Under the pieces are notes generated by a model that made no database searches, was not told the DNA's origin, and worked only from the letters and a program-made list of their open reading frames with translations. Source: Mesodorylaimus sp. YZB2_4 (Eukaryota; Nematoda; Enoplea; Dorylaimida; Dorylaimidae). From it: a stretch of 64,000 bases of DNA. The translations under genes were made by a program, and so were the position numbers. Below, piece by piece: positions 12,628-30,176 of this stretch. The stretch's first letter is position 1; each line of letters starts with the position of its first letter. Location: positions 846,928 to 910,927 of the forward strand of contig JASANH010000104.1 in the NCBI GenBank assembly GCA_030248295.1, read 5' to 3'.

Positions 12628-15600
12628 CTAGCGCACAACGTAACGTAAGAGGACAACTGCAGAGAGCACCAAGAACGAGTCGGCAGATACCTGAGCGGCC
12701 CCAGCTTCCAAATCTTCGTCCAGAACGAGCACGTTGTCGATTCGGTGCATAAAGCCGTTGATGCCAGCGATTTCGCCTCCTTCGTATAACTGCGCCACCT
12801 TGTTCCCATAGGGCCAGAACAATTGGAAATCTGAAAGAGGTGAGTGCAGAAGATTGGATCGGTTGTACAAGCGATCGACTGGTCCCGACATGTTATTTGC
12901 TATGAGCCATTACCTAGCAAGTGCTTCACGCTGTCAAATTCTCGCCTATAGTAAGGAAGAATGACAATGAAGACAGAACACAGGAGAAGCAAATGCTCAT
13001 GATCCAGAAATTTCTACTGTCGGTGCATCATACAGGTTGATACACATCCTATTGTCTCCTTGCTTGACTTCATGCTTCTATAGTCTTGACGCGGGGTTTT
13101 TGAATGCAAAAATTTGAGTAGATGAAATGATTAGTTTGGGCACAGCAGAACCTAAGACTAAGCCTGATAAATTCGGAACCGCCCGACCCCAGTCGATCGC
13201 CATAGCACTCACACCCCGGGATGCTGTATGAATCTACAGAGCCGAAGCACAACTTACATCGACCTCTTCGTTGTATCATCACCCGCTGATCGTTCATCAT
13301 GACGTATGTCCGTTCCCTGAGATCCGTCAGCATAAGCGCTTGGCCTTGAATGATATGCCTCTTCATCACCTGTAAACAGGGAGCAATAGTGGGCAGCAAA
13401 AATTACAAAACTCAGTCAGCTTACGAATTGCAACGCTCTCATACGCGCCTCAGTTCCGTCCAGGAACTTGGCGCGGAGTAAAGGCGACACCTTCTCCCAC
13501 GCCTCGTCAGTTGGAACGAAGAAGGTGAAATTCTGCTCAGCACGAAGCACTTCCCAAGGGTCCAGAGTGTAACGTAGTTGCATTTGAGACACCATATTGT
13601 AAGTAGTTCTATAAGTAAAGCAAACTTCGCAGATGGCATGTTCGGTAATCCTCTCTGCACTTACTGAAGACCAGTTTCGTTCTTCATAACTTGATATATA
13701 GTATCGTAAGGAACACCTAGTACTCGATCGATATAGTGCACAATTCCGTTTATGGCCGCCACATCCTCCTGGTAAATAGCTGCTCTTACTCCGCCTCCGA
13801 TTACGTAATATGCTGGAAGCAAAATACGGTCACATCACTGACCTCGGAAAATAAGCAATCGACTTACTGATGTTATTCTTAGGCCACTCTCCTTTGATAA
13901 AATACAGTTGTCGCAAATTGTCCACCGTATTGGCGATAGTTTCATTGAAAATCTGGTCAGTGGTCAGGTCCTTGGCTGGAACAATATGCAGTTTCAACAC
14001 CTGCAAACCAGACAATTCCAGCTCAGCGACCTTGCAGAACAGGAATCAGTTTCATCCCACAATACATACCTGTTCCAGCCAAATCCTATCTCGCAATAAC
14101 CGCCTTTCGACTTCCTCGGGTATTCGATCGAATGCTTCGTTGATAGGTGCAAAGAATGTGACCAGACCGCCTGTGGCCGAAAAGTATGCTCGCACTACTT
14201 GGCCTATGGTGTTGATGTAGGTCATAAGACGCCTAAAATCAAGGCTACTTTTAAAAATTACAGTCCTATGCTTAATTGCCCTCCGCTTACGTGCACTTAT
14301 CGCAATCCAGAATTAATTGATCAATTGTATTCGACACTAAGCCCAGAACTAGAAGCAGAACTTGTGTAATGCATTTTCAATTTTTTACGCTGAAGGCAGT
14401 TTTTTCGAGGGTGATCACGCGGATACTAATCATCCACCAAGGCCTGCAGCTGACTCGACAACTTACGTATCCCACAGCTGTTCAAAATGGCTTGGGCATA
14501 ATTCCACTCACCATTATCAATCACGTGGGCCACACCGTTTTCGACAGGAATATTCGGCGTTACGATTTTGGCCCAAACGGCTCCTCGTCGGAATAATCCG
14601 TATCTCTCGACAACATTACTCACCGCGTATACTAAAAGGAAAGATCTCTTGACCCACATGCGCTCCTTTTTTGAATGAATGCTAAATTCAGGCACTTACA
14701 ATCCCATCGGCCAGTTTTGCGATCGGTCAAATTGCGTATATTTAACATTAGTCGAAAATTGTCCTCGATTACATTGACGGCGAAGCGTAGTGATGGATAC
14801 CAGTGTGTACCAAAATCGTAAAGCCATGATTCGGTAAAATAAACGCGTCCAGCACCCGTCACGTGGGCAAGTAGGATCTAAAGAAAACGTCGGCCGAATG
14901 ATGGGACGGAATGTACGATTAGTAGCAGTGACTTACTTCCCGATCGATCAAATTCTTATCAACGACTTTCTCAAAGGCTCGGTTATTTGGTAGGAAGAAA
15001 GTATGATAACCATTCCACGCCGACCCTCCATAAATGACCATGGAAACATCCGGAATGCGCATCAACACATCTCGAAGAAGCCTAAAATTAGGAAGTTGAG
15101 AACTGATGTAAACTACTGCACGAAAAACTTACGTCAAGTCGGCATTGCTATAACGACGGTCGAAAAAAAACGACGGATCGGTCAAACGAACGAAATCGAA
15201 TGCGGTGCCCTTGAAACCAGTGTGACCGACCCATGAGCAAATCTTATACAAATACTGATTTTGGCTGACCAATGCCCAACTGCTCAAATACTGATTGCAA
15301 ACACGACCATTGTTTATGAAATAAGACTAAAAATAAGAGGTCTAATAGACCGGAAAAAGCAATTATAGAGCATCAGACTTACAAAATTTCCAGGATTATT
15401 TTCAAACTGTGTCACGTAGATTCGTCCGCTCGTTACTGAAGTACGCAACAGCAACGGATGTTCCCATTTCATGCCTCGGAGAATTTCAGTGACTGGGGAG
15501 TCAACTACAAAATATGTACAAAAGTCAGATTCTAAAATAGGCACAAACGTTAGACTAGCTTACCGATATGACTGAGGACCTCGCTCTGTGTCATCGATCG

Positions 15601-15894
15601 AAGATTTGGAAAACGAATGAAGACATCGTCGACCGGAGCGGCAACAGCGATCGATGCTCTCCAATCTTGCAGATAGGCTTTCGCCACGTTGTACAACCCG
15701 ACTATTCGATAAAACTAAAATATGGGAGTGTGATGAGAGAAAACCATTGAATACATCAAGTTTACTGAACTTACCTCAGTCAAATCATTCACCCTTTCAA
15801 CTTCTGTCCATAAATCAGCTCGGCATCCTCGGAAAAGAATCAAGGCGTTGACGCAAATTGCTAAAACCAGTGTTGTTCGGCCGCTGGTAGCCAT
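12628..15894 (-). CDS. Secreted/GPI-type fasciclin protein with four FAS1 domains
   Basis: This looks like an extracellular adhesion protein of the periostin/TGFBI/fasciclin class. The ATG at 15894 begins a signal peptide (RTTLVLAICVNALILF, then GCRA). Four FAS1 units follow. Visible core motifs include AAPVDDVFIRFPNL (about 15620), TFFLPNNRAFEKV (about 14990), FFAPINEAFDRIP (about 14150) and FFVPTDEAWEKVSP (about 13530). The matching H2 boxes are NGVAHVIDNGEW, NGIVHYIDRVLG and NGFMHRIDNVLVL. The last residues (ADSFLVLSAVVLLRYVVR, stop at 12628-12630) form a short hydrophobic tail after a small-residue stretch, as in a GPI-anchor signal. About a dozen short introns split the gene. It converges with polybromo and follows junctophilin on the same strand. 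The family is clear, but orthology to one named vertebrate gene is not. Confidence 0.85.
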
Positions 15895-16830
15895 TGGAAG
15901 CAAGGAGCGCCCTTCCTCACGATACACACACCATCAACGTAGCATAAAAAAGAACGTTTTTCCAAGAATAGAATCTTTTTTTGCGTTTCCGTAAAAAGGC
16001 TGACGGCCTTTTTGACAACGAAATATTCTAACAAAGCCAAATGAGTTTAGCTAAGCTTCATTCACGCGTTGATTCACGCTAAGCCACGAAGAAAAGCTTA
16101 TCACAGCTAGCATATATTCTGAACGCCTCCGCTCCAAAGCGATTCGGCCTTGAACAACCAGCCATTTGTTTGTTCTGCATTGTCTGTCTTCGTAGGGACT
16201 TCTTATTATTGCTGGAGGACGCAACCGCGCACATACCGTAAAAGCATAGGCAGTTCGTCATAGGCGGGAACTCAAATGTTTAAACTAGATCATTTTATAC
16301 TGGCCTAGAATCGTGCTGCTTTTTGTGGTGCTTTTTTCATAACTTTAAGAAGGACTGAACATGCAATACGTAATCTTTCTTTGAACACCCTTCTCCCACA
16401 AATATCATAGAGAAAGCCTGTCCGATAAGAAAAGTCCTATTGACAATGAAGTCTTGCTAGGTGCATGGAAGACAACTTGAAACAAACTAGTCTCGACTGC
16501 GTCCACAATACGAAAATGGCCTAGCTTCACATTTCAAATAACTGCCATAAAAAAGAACCAAAACGAACAAAAAATATGTGCTAACTGTATGTCAACTCAA
16601 AGGGGCACCATTTAGCACCAGCCCACGAACAGCCGAAGGAGAATGCAGCATTAGCAGCAGTGTGGGTCGCCATACCCAACATGACACAGTTTATACGAGT
16701 GGATTTGAAGGAATCGCAATCGTGCTCGATCGATAACAAAGGTGAAAAGTAGAGAAAACAAAGAACCACCACTTCCATTTCGAATTGACCAATGCAGTCG
16801 TGGTACGGCGGTCAGTTGAGAGTGCAATGC
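15895..16830. other. Intergenic region upstream of the FAS1 gene
   Basis: These 936 bp lie between the FAS1 start and the junctophilin stop, both on the minus strand. They should contain the junctophilin 3' UTR and the FAS1 promoter. One hairpin is visible at 15993-16013: an 8-bp stem AAAAAGGC/GCCTTTTT with a 5-nt loop. Short ORFs here show no family resemblance. Confidence 0.4.
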
Positions 16831-23372
<6,542 letters not shown>

Positions 23373-25476
23373 ATGGCCGGTTTGGCCTGTCGTAACGCCT
23401 TTGCTCGTTCGAGGCGATGCATCCGAAGGAACTATCGATGGTTTTGCTCGTTTCGACAATTTGGGACGCAACCTTTAGCTTCGGACTTGTCGAAAGACGA
23501 AGTTGATAGCATCGTCCGACGAAACGAGAGGACTGTATTCATCGGCGAAGGTAAAGGGATATGGAAAATCAGGGAAAGAATTGTGGTGCTGATACTGTTC
23601 AATGTTGCAGGCGCTGTTCATAGCTTTGACAGCAACCAGCTGCCGGCCAATTCACCGTGCGAGGATCATTATTCGTATGCCAAATGCAATGCTATAGGAA
23701 GTTGGTTCTTCGGAGGTATATCCCATTTTGACTTGCCCGAAGATTTAGATTTAGATGGGAAAGGGTAGGGTCATGAGCGAGCGGTCATCGAAAGAGTTTT
23801 TTCGGAAGACAAAAAAGGGCATTCACTCATGAGCTTTCTTTTCTTATCCTCTCGCCATCTTTATTTTTACGGCTTTTACTCAATATTTTCCTTGCGAGTC
23901 CTAAGCGATCGAGCGATCGTCAAAAATTTGGCCTATACACGTCCGATTTTGTGTTTGAGTGATTGTTATATCAGGCATGGGATTTGTATTTAAATTGGCC
24001 AGAGATAGGTGAGATTTAAACTAACGGTGGAGATAAATTGTCCTTGTCTCGCAGTGTTTGACGGTCACGGCGGCACCCATTGCGCAAGGTCAGTGGCTCG
24101 GCGACTGTTCGACTACAGTGCCGTGTCTCTTTTGCCTTTGCATCGGCAAAAGGAACTCGCTCGATCGCTCGAAACTGAGCCATCTCTGCTCGAATGGTTC
24201 AGCAACAACTACGTGGACGTGGAGTGGAACGATACGTTCTTGAAGAGTCATTTGGCCAGTTTGCAACGCTTCGCTGCGTATTGCGTGGAAAAGCACGAAT
24301 CGCTGGCCAATGTTAGGACGGCATTGCAAACAGCTTTTCTCGCTTTGGATGATGATTTGACGAGAGAGGCCTCGGCTGGACAAGAGACGGGTCAGGTCAG
24401 TGTGCCTCACGTATCGATTGGTAAGTGAACGCCTTATCTATCGAGCCATCGCCCTATGCAGTGCCCCTCTTTTTTAGTGGCCAGTGGCTCGTGCGCTTGT
24501 ATGGCCGACGTTCGTGGTCCCCATTTGCATTTGGCCAATGTCGGCGACAGTGCGGCTGTGCTGGGCGTTTGCAACGAACAAGGCGTCTGGACATCGCGAC
24601 AGATCACGCACGAGCATACGATCGATAATGCGGACGAAGTGAAACGCATTCGTGCCGAACATCCTGCCAAAGAGGCCACCACCATTTTAAAAGCTGGACG
24701 ACTGCTCGGCCAGTTGTTTCCTTTGCGCGCCTTTGGGGACGTCAGGTAAGTGTCTCTTCGACTGTCGATGCAGCACCGCATGATCTTTCGAAGGCTGACT
24801 TGAAATCATGTAGACCCGATTTTTTGACGCTCTAGATTCAAATGGACGATGAAAAAATTGCAAGATATAATCGAGAAATATCTTCGTGTTAAAGTCGTTC
24901 CAGAAGGACTGGAAACACCGCCTTATCTGACTGCGAAGCCAGAAGTCTATTACCATCGACTGACTCCAAATGACAAATTTCTGGTCATCGCGTCTGACGG
25001 CCTATGGGAAGTAAGACTGTCGACCTCTTCCAGTCTCAGACTGGTCGTGGAATAGTCCTCATTACAGATGCTGTCTCCCGATCAAGTCGTTCGCTTAGTC
25101 AGTGATCATATGATCGGACGGGTCACCTTGAGCCAATACACGCCACCAGAGGGCGCAGTGGTTGGGCAGGTACCTGGTTCATTGCCTTTCTCAGACTGGT
25201 TTTTTTATGCTCCGTTTTCAGGTCCTTCAAGAACTGAGACTTCGAAAACAAGGCGAATCCAAGAAACCATTGGATGTGAATGCAGCTACGCATTTGATTC
25301 GTTACGCCGTAGGCGGAGGCAGTCACGGCAGCCACCAGTACATCAAACTGGCCTCACTTCTTGGATTGAGAGAGGGTGCTGCTCGAGATTATCACGACGA
25401 TGTGACCATCGTGGTCATTTACTTCGACTCTGAATATTTGGCTCGAGACAGCATGGAGCATCATACTTCCGATTAG
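23373..25476 (+). CDS. PDP1: Pyruvate dehydrogenase phosphatase catalytic subunit (PP2C family)
   Basis: This mitochondrial-matrix Mg/Mn-dependent serine phosphatase dephosphorylates and activates the E1 subunit of pyruvate dehydrogenase. Seven exons (23373-23550, 23611-23715, 24055-24420, 24478-24745, 24836-25010, 25068-25169, 25222-25476) join to 482 residues. The N-terminus is rich in R, A and F with few acids (MAGLACRNAFARSRRC), as expected for a mitochondrial presequence. PDP-specific FDSNQLPANSPCEDHYS precedes the PP2C metal motif VFDGHGG. Later motifs are ANVGDSAAVLG, RLLGQLFPLRAFGDVRFKW, PPYLTAKPEVYYHRL, FLVIASDGLWE and DYHDDVTIVVIYF, which supply the metal-binding aspartates. NAATHLIRYAVG is also typical of PDP. 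The start is the first ATG in the presequence frame. PDP converges with the MCUR1-like gene, with 170 bp between stops. Confidence 0.93.
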
Positions 25477-25646
25477 TAAGAAGCATTAGCATTTTGTAGC
25501 ATAATTGCCGTGCCATAGGTTTCCATGTAAAGTGTAGTCATTGTGCTGTTTCTGTCTGACAGCTTAGATCAAGAAGTGATAAGAAATTTTTAAAGAGCAA
25601 TTGCCAGGTACGTTGTTTGGCATCTATGTATGTATGATGGCTTTTT

Positions 25647-26861
25647 TCACGACTTCATTAATCGAATGCCGATGAAACCAATGGAGACTAGAAGACCAGC
25701 AGCCGTGAGGAAAGTTCCTAAAGTAGCCACATATTGCTTCCCCGAAACAACATCCAAGCAGTTCTATCTCACCCGCAATATACTTGACCATATCCAACCG
25801 CTTTGCTTCATAGCTCGCTTGAAGATTGGCGATTTCCGTATGCATGCTTGCCACTTCCAAGCCAATACGATTCGTCAGCTGACTGATCTCTCTTTCAACT
25901 TTTGATTGCTGCAACAAAGTTCTCTTTAGTGTCAGCCATACTGAGCCGCATGTGACCTTACATCCTCCTTCGCTCGTGATCGTTCCAAGTTTAAGTCCAG
26001 CACGAAGCCGGCCTTAATTTTCATAACTTCATCGGCCAATTTCGAGTCTAATTGTTTTATAGCTATGTTGAGTTTCTAGAACAGGACCTGAGGTTGACCT
26101 GAAATGAAAGATGTCCAGCCAGCATACCTCTGTATCGTGCCTTAGATTAGAAAACTCGCTCTTTTCTAGGATCGCCATATCTTTCTTGACACCGGAAATC
26201 TGTGCTAGAAGCTCCTGAGTTACGATCTCCTGAAAACGGATATGAGGGAGTGAAGGAGGGCCGGCAGCTGGGAGAGTCACCCATCAGGGCGATGTTTCAG
26301 CAGTGGACTCAGTCGGAAGACTCAGTTGGTCGCCCTGGTTTATGGCGTGATGCAAAGGTCACTCGGTCCAGTTATACGGACCAAGGCATATTACAAAGTG
26401 ACAAAGGGGAAACACAGGTACTTATCACTCTGGCTTATTTCCTCCCCGAGACACCAGAGCCAATCATGAGCACGAAACTTGACACATCTGACCATCTGGC
26501 ACACCTGAACGGAGCTTACCAACTGCGGTTTATTGACCAAGGTCTTGTGCTGTGCATCGGCCTGGGCACTGATGACTGTCGCAATCAAATCAGTCAGCGA
26601 TTCCGCCTCCGATTCAGTGAACCCGTGCTCTTTAAGCTTCTTAACACAACTGTGAGTATCGAAGAAAAACGCTGGTGGTGGGGTTGATAAGTCCACACTA
26701 CGCCGATCGTATAAGGACAGTCTGGCTGATTGATCTGAAACCAAACGTGTCACCACTCCAATTCCTACAGCACAGTACATACGCTCACCCCTCCACAAAA
26801 CCACATTGCCACGAAGCCTGGACGCAGTACAGAACAATGTCTTTGGAAATCTCGACATCAT
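25647..26861 (-). CDS. CCDC90/MCUR1-like mitochondrial coiled-coil protein
   Basis: Members of this DUF1640 family (CCDC90B, MCUR1, yeast Fmp32) are inner-membrane coiled-coil proteins. MCUR1 is linked to the mitochondrial Ca2+ uniporter and to respiratory assembly. Five exons (26861-26520, 26229-26128, 26075-25962, 25908-25773, 25717-25647) join to 254 residues. The N-terminus (MMSRFPKTLFCTASRLRGNV) is basic with no acidic residues, like a matrix-targeting signal. Family motifs follow: FDTHSCVKKLKEHGFTESEA, MAILEKSEFSNLRHDTE, DLNLERSRAKE and a heptad-rich segment. The C-terminal span (TFLTAAGLLVSIGFIGI) is followed by RLMKS. Whether this is closer to MCUR1 or CCDC90B cannot be decided by eye. 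A TTTTCAG just before the ATG could mark a 5' UTR intron. Confidence 0.88.
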
Positions 26862-27175
26862 GCAACCTGAAAACAGCAATCAGTGAGCCAGTTCAAGTCC
26901 TAGTCACCAAAAGATCCGTCCAGCGCAGCTACTCCGAGTCCAGCCAGCGATCACATCCACTGAACCACATCAAATATTTACTCAGGAAGTGTATGTAACG
27001 TATGACAGAATGAACTACAAGTGCCATCGCCCGCTCAAGGTGTAAAGCTCAACACACGATCTCTGCAAGAGATCCTGCAGCGATACTCGTATCCGCGACA
27101 AAACGGTGTTAAAAAAAGCTACAGAAATAGAAAAAAACATAGCAACACGACCACACCGCGTTATCTCAGATCGCC
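26862..27175. other. Gap between SS18 stop and MCUR1-like start
   Basis: These 314 bp lie between two same-strand genes. They should hold the SS18 3' UTR and the MCUR1-like promoter. I see no poly(A) hexamer or coding signal. Confidence 0.35.
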
Positions 27176-28862
27176 CTAGGCGCTCGAGTTCGGCGTTTGG
27201 TAATGCATTTGCTGCTGCGCCGATGACACTTGGGGCTGCTGGAAATTGCCTTGATGGTACGCCTGCGGGTAATTTTGGGGCGGCCCCATTTGCCCATGCT
27301 GCTGTTGAGGTGGCTGAGACTCCATGCCCGCTCCCCCTTGCTGCTGATACACGTAACCGCCTGCTGGAGCTCCGTAACCGCCACTTGGATTCCGGTTCGG
27401 CTGTTGCTGATACGGAGTGCCTCCTCCGTACGGCTGCGCACCAGGCGGAGGCATGGGCTGCGGTTGATACATAGCCGAATGCTGGCCGGGGACACTCCCC
27501 ATTGGATATTGATACCTCTGTTGAGGAGCATTATAATAACCGCCATCAGCCGTCTGTGGTGCTTGTTGCTGTTGCTGAGGCGCCATCGGTGCTGCGGTCT
27601 GGTATCCAGGGCGAGCCATGGTCGGATAGGTTCCAGTGGCCATGCCATGCGGTTGTTGGTACGGCATCGACTGCTGATACTGGGGCTGGCCGTAATACTG
27701 GTGCGGCTGTTGCTGATAAGCCGTTGCCGGCGTCATGTGCTGAAGTTGCTGCTGCAATGCGGACGACGTCTGCTGAGGTGCCTGTTGCTGATGAGAATGT
27801 TGATGTTGAATGGATACCGGCGGTTGCGGCTGCTGTTGACCTTGTTGCATCATGGCTTGCTGCGGTGGTCCCATCGGTTGATGCGGCATTTGCTGCTGCA
27901 TGGGTGCTTGCGGCTGCTGCATCTGCTGAGACATCGGATTCGAAGCAGCGTACGATTGAGCTGGCGCTGCAGGTGACTGTTGCTGCTGTTGAGGAGCCGG
28001 TTGTTGCTGCTGCTGTTGTTGGTCGTATTGAACGCTGTGTCCAGGTGGTGGGTGATGAGGAGCTTGAGGCTGGTTCTCGGGCGGCGTGTAATAGGGGCCT
28101 GGAATATAGGCCGCCTACTGCATGAAAACCTATCATAATAGAACCAGCTTACCCGAAGAGGCGCTCGAAGTCAACGGTGCTCTCGATTCAGCCACAGGAG
28201 CGTACGATGTTGGCGCCACGGGTGCTGGCCGATTCTCTTAAAACCAAGACATACCTACACGACGACCAGGCGGAATACAAGACAGTTTACCTTTGTCCCC
28301 CGATGTCGCATTAGCAACAGCCTGGTTTCCATCGGCATTTTGATGCGATGGAAAGTTTCCAGACCCAGGCCGATGTTCCGTCGGAGTAGTCCCCGAGCCT
28401 TCTCTCTGCTGCGCATTTCCCTGGGGTGTTGCTGGTTGGACATCGGAAAGAGGAGTCTGGAATGGAATCTCACATTTGACATGGGCCAGTTTTACACAGG
28501 CGCATATCTTGTCAAGCGAAAGCCTGACTTACCGACTGTAACTCATTAAGCAAATTACTGTCCGCCACTGTCGCCAACTGGATTAAATTTCGATGTAGCA
28601 ATTGTTGCAATCTGTAACACAAAACAACGTATCGTACTATGTCTGCCTGCAACGAGACTACTTACTGCTGAGCTTCCGTTGATCGGCCGGCCTGTTGAAA
28701 CTCGCCAATCGTTTGTATTAACTGGGCGTTCTCGTCCAGTATCTGAAATTAACAAATTTATGTCATTTCAAGCAGTCTTCCCCTCAAACGTAGTCTACTC
28801 GCCTTCTGGAAAGCTGCTGCATTCGCTGGAGGTCGCTGGCGATTGATTGCTGCTGAAGCCAT
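27176..28862 (-). CDS. SS18: SS18 (SYT/CREST-type) SWI/SNF subunit
   Basis: SS18-family proteins bind the BRG1/BRM ATPase of SWI/SNF through an N-terminal SNH domain and activate transcription through a Q-rich tail. Six exons (28862-28803, 28742-28666, 28611-28533, 28456-28291, 28236-28153, 28098-27176) join to 462 residues. The SNH domain reads AFQKILDENAQLIQTIGEFQ, RSTEAQQLQQLLHRNLIQLA and TVADSNLLNELQS, matching the family. A P/S/T-rich linker follows. The last exon is one long Q/P/Y-rich region with Q runs (QQQQQQ) and SYAA/GQPQY motifs, as in the QPGY domain. The first intron starts with GC instead of GT. The start ATG gives a short MASAAINRQRPPANAA leader, about the usual length. Confidence 0.92.
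28801..28802 (-). other. Non-canonical GC splice donor, SS18 intron 1
   Basis: On the minus strand the exon ends CAGAAG and the intron begins GCGAGT and ends TTTCAG. The only nearby GT, four bases on, would shift the frame out of the conserved SNH domain. Confidence 0.7.
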
Positions 28863-29130
28863 CGAGATTGACCACGATCTGTTAATCGAAGTAGTGCCAC
28901 CCCATATCACACTTAAGGCACGATGTTCAACTAAGTATCAGCCGCGTGAAAGCCACGTGTCAACAAAGATTCCACCAAAAAGCCCGAAACTTTTTACTGA
29001 CATAGCTTTCCAAACCTGGCGTGGCGATAATGATAATTCTTTTATCATCTAAGGTTCCAAACCAATATCAGAAACGTTTACAGAAGAATACTCGACATCT
29101 AATAGCACACTAAGATGAATCATTGTACAA

Positions 29131-30176
29131 CTATTTTGTGGACACACGAGTCGGCTTGTTCCAAGAGAAGTTGGAACCGTACCTGAAAATGCCCACATAG
29201 AATGCAATTGGGTTCACAAAGCGCCCTAACTTACGCTTTCGGTTTAATATTTTGCACATGCGGTTCTTCTACTACGTATTCCCAACCTAGATACAAAATT
29301 GGTTGGCCACAAGAAACCAGTGTATTACATACAAATGCACGAACTTACCTTGACGTAGGCAGAACCGAATAGCATCCTCCTTGCTGGCGAAGTCCAATTG
29401 TTGTGAAATATTGCTCAATGGGTCACCGCTAAAAGAAAGATTTTACAAGAATAGAAACACAGAATCGCGGCAGCCAAGAATCTCAAGAACGCGGCAGCCC
29501 ATCATCCGATTTATCTACTTCCAAAATTTTCAAGTAAATAAATCTGCAAACAACTGGAAGATCGATGCAGAGTAGCAACTTAAACAGTTCCGATAAAAAA
29601 GTCTGAATAACCAAGCTGAAAACCTGACTTTGCTACGAGCCACTCTTTCTTACCTGGAGCTCCATCCCATCAAGGGATTTTCCCATCGCTCTCGATTATC
29701 CAAATCGATTTTCCACGATTTCGTGTTGTCATTACCGGACTGGGTCGCAGCACGCGCGGCAATGAATATACGAGCTCGCCTCGTGAACACATGCTCTTCG
29801 GGTACGCCAGATATCTGCCAGCAATCGTCAAGAGCTCCTTCGACAGCCACTGGTTTCTCGGGTACCCTTGGCGCCAACGTATTCTCAAGTTTGACAAGCA
29901 GTGGTTCGGCATTTTCACGACGAATGGTGAACTCTTTTTTCCCGTCATCACTTGACCATTTACTGGCATCGGATGCTAAGCTAAAAAATTCGACACGCTT
30001 TGTAACATTGAATTACGACAAAATATAAAAGCCTATTTAGTGCCGGAACAAAACACTTAGCCATTTACTTTCGTGTAAACATTGAATAGGTCTAACATAA
30101 CTTACCTTCTCCCAGCAGCGTACTTGGCAGAACGCATGCAACGAACTGCTAAAGAAACGCCACCTTTGCCCAACAT
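29131..30176 (-). CDS. NDUFS4: NADH dehydrogenase iron-sulfur protein 4 (complex I)
   Basis: NDUFS4 is an accessory subunit of the N-module of mitochondrial complex I, needed for its stability and assembly. Five exons (30176-30106, 29980-29654, 29428-29349, 29286-29235, 29182-29131) join to 193 residues. The conserved core is unmistakable: [40 protein letters not shown], then [30 protein letters not shown] comes next, and the end is [16 protein letters not shown]. The N-terminus ([20 protein letters not shown]) is basic and amphipathic as for mitochondrial import. An in-frame second ATG lies 13 codons later and could also serve. The SS18 start is only 268 bp downstream on the same strand. Confidence 0.95.

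Noticed and set aside
15993..16013. Bacterial-type intrinsic terminator
   Set aside because: An 8-bp A/T-heavy hairpin in a eukaryotic intergenic region has no such role; it is noted only as a small hairpin.
27230..28125. Long plus-strand ORFs opposite SS18
   Set aside because: They are antisense readings of the CAG-rich Q/P region. The minus-strand frame carries the SS18 homology and correct splicing.
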